7,404 bases of DNA from Bacillota bacterium. GTDB taxonomy: Bacteria > Bacillota > Dethiobacteria > DTU022 > JAAZDU01. Within the stretch, counting starts at the first letter, position 1. Each line of letters starts with the position of its first letter. Below are positions 1-6,385 of the stretch, in pieces. Both the position numbers and the translations under genes were made by a program. Below the pieces are notes generated by a model that ran no database searches, had not been told where the DNA came from, and was given only the letters and a program-made list of their open reading frames with translations. The DNA lies in NCBI GenBank assembly GCA_012512665.1, contig JAAZDU010000032.1, positions 1-7,404 on the forward strand. The letters run 5' to 3'.

Positions 1-290
1 ACGTCAATCCCCGCATTTATTTTTTTTTGCACTTTATCTAGAGGGGTACCATAAAAATGGTCATAAACGCATGCCCATTCCAACAATTTTTCTTCCTGAA
101 TCATTTTTTGAAAATAATGCCTGGTTACAAAGTAGTAATGGACACCGTCCAACTCACCGCTTCGGGGGATACGGGTGGTCATAGAAATAGAAACATGCAA
201 GAGAGGATTGCGCTTCCTTAGCAGGTTGCAAATAGTACCCTTCCCTACACCCGAAGGGCCGGATAGTACAATTAATATACCCTTTTTCAT
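1..290 (-). CDS. gmk: Guanylate kinase, N-terminal part (cut by window edge)
   Basis: Cytosolic enzyme that phosphorylates GMP (and dGMP) to GDP with ATP, an essential step of purine nucleotide supply. I translated this stretch by hand from the ATG at 290: 96 complete codons remain and the 3' end lies beyond the left edge. The protein opens with a P-loop, GPSGVGKGT (residues 11-19), followed by the GMP-binding signature S-x-S-x-TTRxPRxGE (34-46, with R40 and R43). Y52, E71 and YGTP (80-83) come next; these match the known GMP-contact positions of the family. A GGGGAGG ribosome binding site sits just upstream (about 295-301). It is the last visible gene of the yicC-remA-gmk series, 37 nt after remA, the same order as in Bacillus subtilis. 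One small oddity is D77, where many homologues have Gly (GNYYGT). Identification is secure; only the full length is unknown. Confidence 0.96.
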   Translation of the reverse strand, partial: MKKGILIVLSGPSGVGKGTICNLLRKRNPLLHVSISMTTRIPRSGELDGVHYYFVTRHYFQKMIQEEKLLEWACVYDHFYGTPLDKVQKKINAGID

Positions 291-327
291 TCTCGCCTCC
301 CCTGCAACCCCGTGATCATAGACCTCA

Positions 328-597
328 TTACTCAACCTCTACTTCTACGGGCGGTTCTTTTACCTGGAGGCGATGTTTAACAGTCTCAGGCTGCACTGCC
401 GATAATATGACGTGCCCGCTATCTGTCACAATTACTGCCCTGGTTCGTCGGCCATAAGTAGCGTCAATAAGCATTCCGCGATCCCTGGCCTCCCCAATTA
501 TGCGCTTAATCGGTGCTGATTCCGGGCTTACAATAGCTATAATTCTGTTAGCAGATACTATATTACCAAAACCAATGTTTATTAATTTAATAGACAT
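328..597 (-). CDS. remA: RemA family DNA-binding regulator (DUF370)
   Basis: Small DNA-binding protein of 89 residues, the same length as B. subtilis RemA (YlzA). There it activates extracellular-matrix and osmoprotection genes and assembles into ring-shaped oligomers that bind repeated sites. The sequence is almost canonical: INIGFGN (6-12), SANR (15-18), [10 protein letters not shown] (23-32), [18 protein letters not shown] (38-55), [10 protein letters not shown] (64-73). The residues reported as important for DNA binding or function in B. subtilis, R18, P29, R50 and R51, are all present. Only the tail (from about residue 80) is variable; here it is acidic and Val/Glu-rich. A consensus AGGAGGT ribosome binding site lies at 605-611, 7 nt before the ATG. 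It follows yicC by 26 nt and precedes gmk by 37 nt, so co-transcription is likely. Family assignment is certain. The target genes in this organism are not known, and a biofilm role is inference from Bacillus. Confidence 0.97.
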   Translation of the reverse strand: MSIKLINIGFGNIVSANRIIAIVSPESAPIKRIIGEARDRGMLIDATYGRRTRAVIVTDSGHVILSAVQPETVKHRLQVKEPPVEVEVE

Positions 598-623
598 TAA
601 ATGTACCTCCTAACCAAGTAATC

Positions 624-1529
624 CTACTCCAGATTTTGAATCTGCTCGCGTATTTTTTCCAGCTCGCTTTTCATCTCCACAACAATTTTTGCTGTTTCCA
701 CATCGTTACCCTTAGCTGCTATCGTATTTACCTCCCTTAACATCTCCTGCAAGATAAAATCCATGCGTCGCCCTACAACCCCTTTTCTCTCCATAACTTC
801 AAAAAATGAAGAGAGGTGGCTTTTTAGGCGCACTATTTCTTCTGAAATATCGGATCTCTCAGCAAAAAGGGCAAGCTCCTGGTATAGTCTTTGTTCATCC
901 AAGCCTCCTTCCGGCAAAAGATGATGAAGTCTTGTAACAAGTTTTTCCCGGTAGCTATCAACAATGATTGAATTTCTTTCTTCTACCCGCTGCACCAGCG
1001 AAGCAATATTTTTTAAGCGAGGAAGCAGATCTTCGGCCAGGCGCTGCCCTTCTTTTTCACGAAAGTCAACTAGCTGCGCCAGGGCTCCCTTCAGGGCGCT
1101 CTGTAAAGACTGCCAGGCGTTTTCCAAATCTAATGCCTCCCGATTCTGCACCAGCACCTCCGGGAACCTGGCTAACTCCAGGGAGCAAATCTTTTGCGGG
1201 AGAAGAGGGATGCTCTCTTCCAGCTCCCTCAAGGCATTATAATAAGCCCTGGCTAGCGCATGGTCAACATTTATCCTTACAGCATCATCCGGCACTTTCA
1301 CCAGAGCAATATATATATCAATACGCCCCCGGAAAATGTAGCTTTGAACAACTTCTCTTATATTACACTCCAGGGGCCAGAGCTCTCTTGGCATTCTTAC
1401 TTGTATATCAAGACCGCGGTGGTTAACAGAGCGTATCTCTACCTGTATGCGGTAACCCGCGTACTCGCTTTCTTCACTTCCATAGCCTGTCATACTTCTT
1501 GGCAAGAATACACCCACTCCTGGCACCAT
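624..1529 (-). CDS. yicC: YicC/YloC family endoribonuclease
   Basis: Member of the YicC (UPF0701) family, metal-dependent endoribonucleases; E. coli YicC takes part in small-RNA turnover, and the B. subtilis homologue is YloC. The N-terminal YicC domain begins with SMTGYG (12-17) and contains SVNHRGLDI (34-42) and FRGRID (66-71). The C-terminal DUF1732 domain contains DISEEIVRLKSHL (227-239), the signature VGRRMDFxLQExxREVNTIAAK (252-273) and a final EKIREQIQN (291-299). The middle (about 150-250) is charged and helical. The start is uncertain. The ATG at 1529 gives 301 residues but adds about eight residues before the usual Met-x-Arg-Ser-Met-Thr opening. A TTG at 1505 gives 293 residues beginning MPRSMTGYG, closer to E. 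coli YicC (287). ATG has GAGG at a tight 4-nt spacing; the TTG has GGAG 11 nt upstream. A GTG at 1526 is a third option. A promoter lies immediately upstream (1550-1577). It heads the yicC-remA-gmk series. Confidence 0.94.
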   Translation of the reverse strand: MVPGVGVFLPRSMTGYGSEESEYAGYRIQVEIRSVNHRGLDIQVRMPRELWPLECNIREVVQSYIFRGRIDIYIALVKVPDDAVRINVDHALARAYYNALRELEESIPLLPQKICSLELARFPEVLVQNREALDLENAWQSLQSALKGALAQLVDFREKEGQRLAEDLLPRLKNIASLVQRVEERNSIIVDSYREKLVTRLHHLLPEGGLDEQRLYQELALFAERSDISEEIVRLKSHLSSFFEVMERKGVVGRRMDFILQEMLREVNTIAAKGNDVETAKIVVEMKSELEKIREQIQNLE

Positions 1530-1549
1530 GCATCCTCATCTTCCTCTAC

Positions 1550-1577
1550 ATTTTACCACAAAAAACAGTCTAATCAA
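1550..1577 (-). promoter_or_regulatory. Putative sigma-A promoter (extended -10) for yicC-remA-gmk
   Basis: Reading the minus strand in the 82-nt spacer after the ATPase gene: -35 TTGATT (1572-1577, 4 of 6 consensus bases), a 16-nt spacer, then -10 TAAAAT (1550-1555, 5 of 6) preceded by TGG, which makes an extended -10 (TGn). The predicted transcript would begin near 1542-1543, leaving a leader of only about 13 nt before the ATG at 1529, or about 37 nt before the TTG at 1505. Seen directly in the sequence; promoter activity is inferred. Confidence 0.6.
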
Positions 1578-1611
1578 GAGTATAAGGGACAAAACAAGCG
1601 CCGCATTGCAA

Positions 1612-4323
1612 TTATTGTTCCCTTAACAGTAATTTTTTCCCTGGAAAAGGGCTTTTCACGGAATCGCCTACAATAGAAAAAATATAAGGGAAAATAGAAA
1701 CGGCAAAAATAAGAAACCAATCAAACACTGAAAGCGGAACTGTAGAAAATATTTTTTGCATAAAGGGGCAATACAAAACCATAGCTGTCAAAAATAAAGA
1801 GACAAGCACTGATCCTGGAAGGTAGGGATTCGACATAAGCTTTAACTGCCAGGGAGGAATGCTTTCGGAGCGGCATTCAAAAACATGAGCCAACTGGGTA
1901 CAAATAAGAGTAGTAAAAGCCACTGTCTGTGCCTGGAGAAGGCTGCTTTGGCTTAAATAAAAAATAAACATCATTATTGTAGAGAGGCCAATGAGTATAC
2001 CCCTTGCTAAAATGCGCCAGCCAAGGCCACCGCTAAAAACCCCTTCCCGCGGAGAGCGGGGTGGCCTGCTCATCGCACCGGGCTCTGCCGGCTCCAGCCC
2101 CAATGCCAAAGCTGGCAGGCCATCTGTGATCAAATTAACCCATAAAATCTGAATAGGGCTTAAGGGAAGGGGGAGAGACATGGCTACAGCCAGCAGCATG
2201 GTCAAGATCTCACCTATATTGCATCCCAACAAAAACCTGATAAACTTCCTAATGTTGAGATAAATATTTCTTCCTTCCTCAACAGCTGCTACTATTGTCC
2301 GAAAATTATCATCCGCCAGCACCAATGAGGCCGCTTCTTTGGAAACCTCTGTCCCAGAAGCACCCATCGCTACCCCAATATCAGCTTCTTTAATGGCAGG
2401 GGCATCGTTGATACCATCTCCCGTCATGGCCACTATATGGCCTTTCTTTTTTAAAGCTTTTACAATGCGCAGCTTATGTTCGGGGTTTACCCTGGCAAAA
2501 ACATAAACTTGGTCTATTATTTCAAAAAATTTTTTTACCGGCATCAAATCAATCTCTTCCCCCGTCATTACCTTGCCGTATGGGGGGAGCATATTTAGTT
2601 TTTTGGCAATAGAGACGGCGGTAGTTTTATGATCTCCCGTAATCATAATCACTCTTATACCAGCTTTCTTGCATTTTTGCACGGCCTCATAAACTTCAGG
2701 GCGAGGCGGATCCAGCAAGCCAAAAATACCGGCAAAAATCAAATCCTTTTCAATAACATCCGCCTTTTCCAGGTTCTTGTCTCCATGAAACTGCAGGGGC
2801 TTATAGGCAACGGCAATGTTTCTGTAAGCTTGGGATGCCATCTTCTCTAGCTGCAGCATTATGATTTTTCTTCTTTTATCATCAAGCGGCCGGATCATCC
2901 CTTTTTCCAGAACATGGCTACACCTTGCCAGCACCTTCTCCGGAGCACCCTTGGTGTAAACTTTATAATTATTATTTTCTCTGTATATTACTGTCATTCT
3001 TTTCCGGTAGGAATCAAAAGACAGTTCTTTTACTTTTACCCTCTTTTTTACCCTCTTTTCCATGCTTTCTTTTCCCCCTGCCTCCAAAAAGCCTTTAAAG
3101 AGGGCAATCTCCGTGGGATCCCCCTTTAAAGAGCCTTTTTGAGAATGCTGAACATTATGGCACAAACCTCCTATTTGCAAAACTTGCTGGAAAAGCTTAC
3201 TGCCTTCGGGATCAATCATTTTTTCTCCCGAGCCATAAATAACCTTATTTCTTTTTTTTATTCTCTTAAAAAGCTGGCCATCAGCATACAAGCAGGCAAT
3301 TTCTATAGCATTTTGCGTTAAGGTTCCTGTTTTATCAGTACAGATAACAGAAGCACAGCCCAGTGTCTCTACCGCAGGCAGTTTCCTGACAATAGCCTTG
3401 CGACGGGCCATGCGCTGAACACCGATAGCCAGTGAAATGGTAACAATAGCCGGAAGCCCCTCCGGGATAGCTGCTACTGCCAAACTTACTCCTGCCATAA
3501 TCATCCTATAAAAGGGCTCTCCCCTTATCACCCCCCATAAAACCATCAAAGCGCAGAGCAAAAAACATATGGCAACAAGCACTTTGCCCAGAGAAGCAAG
3601 TTTTCTCTGCAAAGGCGTAGACCTTTCATCCGCCTCCTGAATCAAGGCGGCAATCTTTCCCATTTCGCTGGACATACCGGTTGCCACTACCACCCCTTTA
3701 CCCCGTCCGCTGGCTATCATTGTTCCCCCAAAGGCCATATTTCTTTGGTCTCCCAGAGACGCCGAGTATTTTTTTAACCTGCCGCTCTTTTTGGCAACAA
3801 CCAACGATTCTCCTGTTAAGGGGGACTCGTCTATAGTTAAATTATCCGCTTCCAACAACCTTACATCTGCGCCCACTTTATCTCCTGCCTCCAGAATAAC
3901 AAGGTCCCCCGGCACCAGCTCCTGGCTGGCAATATCTGTAAATAAGCCATCTCTTATTACTTTCGCCCGGGGAGCTGTCAGTTTTTGTAGCTCTTCAAAA
4001 GAACGTTCTGCTTTATACTCCTGAAAAAAACCAAGGCAGGCGTTTAAAATAACAATTACCATAATAGTAATAGCATCATAATACTCTTCAAGAAGGCCGG
4101 AGAAAAAGGTAGCAGCCAGCAGAACAAGGACCATAAAATCCCTGAACTGGTCCAGAAAAATATCCAGGACGCCCCTCTTTTTCTTCTTTTGCAATAGATT
4201 CGGGCCGTACTGCTCAAGCCGCACTTTAGCCTCCTCAGCAGATAAACCCAGGGAGGGTTTTACCTTAAGTTTTTTCAGTACTTCCTCCTCCGGCCAAAGG
4301 CACCAGGGCTTTTGGAAACTCAT
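1612..4323 (-). CDS. yloB: Calcium-transporting P-type ATPase (P2A, YloB type)
   Basis: Membrane pump of 903 residues that uses ATP to expel Ca2+ from the cytoplasm, related to eukaryotic SERCA/PMR1 pumps and B. subtilis YloB (890). All core parts are present in order: cation-ATPase N-terminal region (about 5-60), TM1-TM2 (about 59-100), actuator loop with TGES (170-173), TM3-TM4 with PEGLP (287-291), the phosphorylation site DKTGTLTQN with D330, nucleotide-binding KGAPE (458-462), TGD (562-564), hinge TGDGINDAP (634-642), and TM5-TM10 in the last 210 residues. Calcium-ligand positions by comparison with SERCA: E288 (TM4), N702 and E705 (TM5), N730, T733 and D734 (TM6). This supports Ca2+ rather than a monovalent or heavy-metal substrate; Mn2+ is a possible alternative. 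The ATG has GGGAG 5 nt upstream. It lies divergent from rqcH and 82 nt upstream of yicC, with no obvious terminator in between, so read-through into yicC-remA-gmk is plausible. I found no convincing promoter for it. Confidence 0.95.
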   Translation of the reverse strand: MSFQKPWCLWPEEEVLKKLKVKPSLGLSAEEAKVRLEQYGPNLLQKKKKRGVLDIFLDQFRDFMVLVLLAATFFSGLLEEYYDAITIMVIVILNACLGFFQEYKAERSFEELQKLTAPRAKVIRDGLFTDIASQELVPGDLVILEAGDKVGADVRLLEADNLTIDESPLTGESLVVAKKSGRLKKYSASLGDQRNMAFGGTMIASGRGKGVVVATGMSSEMGKIAALIQEADERSTPLQRKLASLGKVLVAICFLLCALMVLWGVIRGEPFYRMIMAGVSLAVAAIPEGLPAIVTISLAIGVQRMARRKAIVRKLPAVETLGCASVICTDKTGTLTQNAIEIACLYADGQLFKRIKKRNKVIYGSGEKMIDPEGSKLFQQVLQIGGLCHNVQHSQKGSLKGDPTEIALFKGFLEAGGKESMEKRVKKRVKVKELSFDSYRKRMTVIYRENNNYKVYTKGAPEKVLARCSHVLEKGMIRPLDDKRRKIIMLQLEKMASQAYRNIAVAYKPLQFHGDKNLEKADVIEKDLIFAGIFGLLDPPRPEVYEAVQKCKKAGIRVIMITGDHKTTAVSIAKKLNMLPPYGKVMTGEEIDLMPVKKFFEIIDQVYVFARVNPEHKLRIVKALKKKGHIVAMTGDGINDAPAIKEADIGVAMGASGTEVSKEAASLVLADDNFRTIVAAVEEGRNIYLNIRKFIRFLLGCNIGEILTMLLAVAMSLPLPLSPIQILWVNLITDGLPALALGLEPAEPGAMSRPPRSPREGVFSGGLGWRILARGILIGLSTIMMFIFYLSQSSLLQAQTVAFTTLICTQLAHVFECRSESIPPWQLKLMSNPYLPGSVLVSLFLTAMVLYCPFMQKIFSTVPLSVFDWFLIFAVSIFPYIFSIVGDSVKSPFPGKKLLLREQ

Positions 4324-4459
4324 AACATCTCCCTTTCCACATTAAATCTTCTGCCCGCATCTTCAACATTTTTATGCCTTATCTTTAACAAAAAGAACAA
4401 GCCATGATTTTCAAAAGGCACGAAAAAGGAATGGCAGAAATGGTAAGTTAAAAAGTTTC

Positions 4460-4488
4460 TGGACCTCAGGGATTGTAGTGGTTATAAT
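4460..4488 (+). promoter_or_regulatory. Putative sigma-A promoter of rqcH
   Basis: A perfect -10 hexamer TATAAT (4483-4488) is preceded at 17 nt by TGGACC (4460-4465), which matches the -35 consensus at 4 of 6 bases. The predicted start near 4495 leaves a leader of about 22 nt containing a strong ribosome binding site before the TTG at 4517. If correct, this promoter excludes the in-frame GTG at 4478 as a start, because that codon lies upstream of the transcript. Pattern seen in the sequence; activity is inferred. Confidence 0.65.
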
Positions 4489-4502
4489 AACTAAGGTAGT
4501 AT

Positions 4503-4510
4503 GGGGAGGG
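4503..4510 (+). promoter_or_regulatory. Ribosome binding site that fixes the rqcH TTG start
   Basis: GGGGAGGG is a strong Shine-Dalgarno match ending 6 nt before TTG 4517. The in-frame GTG at 4478 has only a weak AGGG at a similar distance. This site, with homology and the promoter position, decides for the TTG start. Confidence 0.8.
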
Positions 4511-4516
4511 TTAAAT

Positions 4517-6289
4517 TTGATAACTATAGATACATTTGCCATGAATGCTGTTGCTCTAGAAATAAAAAAAATAATAGGGGCCAGGGTCGTTAAGATATAT
4601 CAACCTGATTATCGCGATCTCATTCTTGTCCTCCGCCTGCAAAAGCTGGAGAAAAACCTTTATTTTTCCGTCCACCCCGCCTGGGCCAGGATATATTTTT
4701 CTTCCACACAGGTAAATGCCCTAAAAAACCCTGCTCCTTTTTGCATGAAGCTGCGCAAACATTTGAATGGAATGCGCCTCATTGACGTAAAACACCCTCC
4801 TTTGGAAAGGGTTATCAGCCTTGCCTTTTCCGGCCGCAGCCAGGAAGGTAAATTAGAAATTTTATGGCTACATGCAGAAATTATGGGAAAGCATAGCAAT
4901 CTCATACTGACAACAGATATACAGAAAAGTAATCCGGTTATTCTAGAAGCCCTAAAACATGTGACGCCACAGCAAAGCTCTATCAGGCCTGTGTTTCCCG
5001 GTGAGCCTTACACTTTCCCCCCTCTTCAGCAGAAGCTTCATCTTTTTTACTGCACAGAGGAGCAGTTTAAAAACAGGCTTGAAAATGAAAAAAAACAGGG
5101 GGTAGAGAAAGCCCTGGTTTCATCCTTAACAGGCATTAATGCTTTCTGGGCAAAGGAACTGGCTGCCAGGGCAGGCTTAAGCAATAAGCCTTTTATTGAG
5201 CCTGAAGATACGGAAAAACTCTGGCCAGTGCTGCAATCAATAGTAAATTGTTGGCAGCAAAAAAACTGGAAACCATCTCTGGTGACAAATGAAAACGGTG
5301 TCCCTTTTTATGCTGCGGCCTTGCCCCCTGAAGCTTCTTACCCCAGCCAATGGCAGCAATTTGCTGACATGAGCAAAGCTATTGAAGTTCTCTACAACAG
5401 ATGCTGGCAACTATACTTCCACAGTAAAAACTACAACAAGCTGACAGCGTGGCTGACCGCTGCTCTGAAAAAAGTAGAAAAAAAAGAAGCGCTGCAGCAT
5501 AAAGAACTGCAAAAAACAAAAAGGGCAGCAGAGTATAAGCTTTACGGTGAGCTTCTGCTGGCGGCAGCTGTAGATAACAAACCGGGCAGCAGCTCTATTT
5601 CTGTTACCAACTTTTACAAGCCCACGGAAAAGATAGAGATTCCGCTGGACCCATCCCTTACGGTAAAAGAAAACGGGCTTAAATACTTTAAACTATACAA
5701 AAAGGCCCAAAAAGCTAAGGATAAAATTGCCAAGCAGTTGAGCAACACCCGCGAAGAAATAACATTTTTAAAAAGTCTTCTTAACACAATCAAGGCAAAA
5801 AATAATACCGAAGTAATAAACTTCCAGAATATTTGGCAGGAGTTAAAGTGGAGGGGCTACTTGACCGCTGCTTCAGGGGCTAAAGAAACAACCCAACAAA
5901 AAGCATCCACCCCCTATAAATTTCTGTCTTCCAGTGGAATCCCCATTCTGGCTGGCCAAAACAGCAGGCAAAACGAATACCTCACCTTCCACCTGGCAAG
6001 AAAAGAAGATTTTTGGCTCCATGCAAAGAACATTTCAGGGGCACACGTTATTATTAGAAGCAGCTCCCCCGATCAAAAAACATTGGAAGAGGCGGCGCTG
6101 CTGGCAGCCTGGCTCAGCAAAGCAAGAAATTCCTCCAATGTAGCGGTAGATTACACCAGGGCGCGATATGTAAAAAAAATGCCCGGCGGGAAACCTGGCC
6201 AGGTAATCTATGAAAAATTTAAAACACTTTTTGTTACCCCAGACAAAAAGTTGTTTAAACAGCTCCAGGAGGAAAACAAGGCTTTATAA
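4517..6289 (+). CDS. rqcH: RqcH (YloA/FbpA, NFACT family) ribosome quality control factor
   Basis: Bacterial Rqc2/NEMF homologue. In B. subtilis RqcH binds obstructed 50S subunits carrying peptidyl-tRNA, recruits tRNA-Ala and adds C-terminal alanine tails that mark the stalled chain for ClpXP. Older annotations call it fibronectin-binding protein. With the TTG start it has 590 residues (B. subtilis is about 570). NFACT-N covers about 1-200, with GARVVKIYQP (21-30), FSVHPAWARIY (50-60), FCMKLRKHL (75-83) and AEIMGKHSNLIL (120-131). A short helix-hairpin-helix-like stretch lies near 201-221, coiled-coil segments at about 305-347 and 387-432, and NFACT-R (DUF814) at about 467-577 with RQNEYLTFHLARKEDFWLHAK (484-504, key residues WLHAK) and GAHVIIRS (508-515). 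E97-R98 match the D97-R98 pair needed for tRNA binding in B. subtilis. The TTG is chosen because an upstream GTG (4478) would add 13 non-homologous residues and overlaps the promoter. It is divergent from the calcium ATPase gene, an arrangement resembling yloA-yloB. Confidence 0.95.
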   Translation: MITIDTFAMNAVALEIKKIIGARVVKIYQPDYRDLILVLRLQKLEKNLYFSVHPAWARIYFSSTQVNALKNPAPFCMKLRKHLNGMRLIDVKHPPLERVISLAFSGRSQEGKLEILWLHAEIMGKHSNLILTTDIQKSNPVILEALKHVTPQQSSIRPVFPGEPYTFPPLQQKLHLFYCTEEQFKNRLENEKKQGVEKALVSSLTGINAFWAKELAARAGLSNKPFIEPEDTEKLWPVLQSIVNCWQQKNWKPSLVTNENGVPFYAAALPPEASYPSQWQQFADMSKAIEVLYNRCWQLYFHSKNYNKLTAWLTAALKKVEKKEALQHKELQKTKRAAEYKLYGELLLAAAVDNKPGSSSISVTNFYKPTEKIEIPLDPSLTVKENGLKYFKLYKKAQKAKDKIAKQLSNTREEITFLKSLLNTIKAKNNTEVINFQNIWQELKWRGYLTAASGAKETTQQKASTPYKFLSSSGIPILAGQNSRQNEYLTFHLARKEDFWLHAKNISGAHVIIRSSSPDQKTLEEAALLAAWLSKARNSSNVAVDYTRARYVKKMPGGKPGQVIYEKFKTLFVTPDKKLFKQLQEENKAL

Positions 6290-6327
6290 AGATAAATCTA
6301 CTTTTTAATAGATAGCTCACAAACCAA

Positions 6328-6372
6328 CCCATTGCCTTTCAAGCAGTTTACAGCAATGGGATCTTTTTCTTT
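6328..6372 (+). terminator. Rho-independent terminator of rqcH, possibly bidirectional
   Basis: A perfect 8-bp stem, CCCATTGC (6328-6335) with GCAATGGG (6353-6360), encloses a 17-nt loop and is followed on the plus strand by ATCTTTTTCTTTC (6361-6373). It begins 38 nt after the rqcH stop. On the minus strand the same hairpin lies about 25 nt after the rluD stop and is followed by the weaker tract TTGGTTTGTG, so it may serve both converging genes. The loop is longer than usual, which lowers certainty slightly. Confidence 0.75.
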
Positions 6373-6385
6373 CTACACCAGAACA

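Noticed and set aside
1303..1325. AT-alternating run (tatatata) in yicC as a promoter or repeat
   Set aside because: Short, inside a coding sequence, with no matching -35 element or repeat partner.
968..1676. Long plus-strand open frames opposite yicC and the end of the ATPase gene
   Set aside because: They lie antisense to a gene with clear family motifs, have no convincing ribosome binding site, and their translations are Ser/Pro/Leu-rich with no recognisable domain.
4478..4516. GTG at 4478 as the rqcH start
   Set aside because: It lies upstream of the TATAAT box, has a weak ribosome binding site, and would add residues that do not match the family.
4660..4905. Minus-strand open frame inside rqcH
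   Set aside because: Shadow of the rqcH coding frame; no family resemblance and no promoter.
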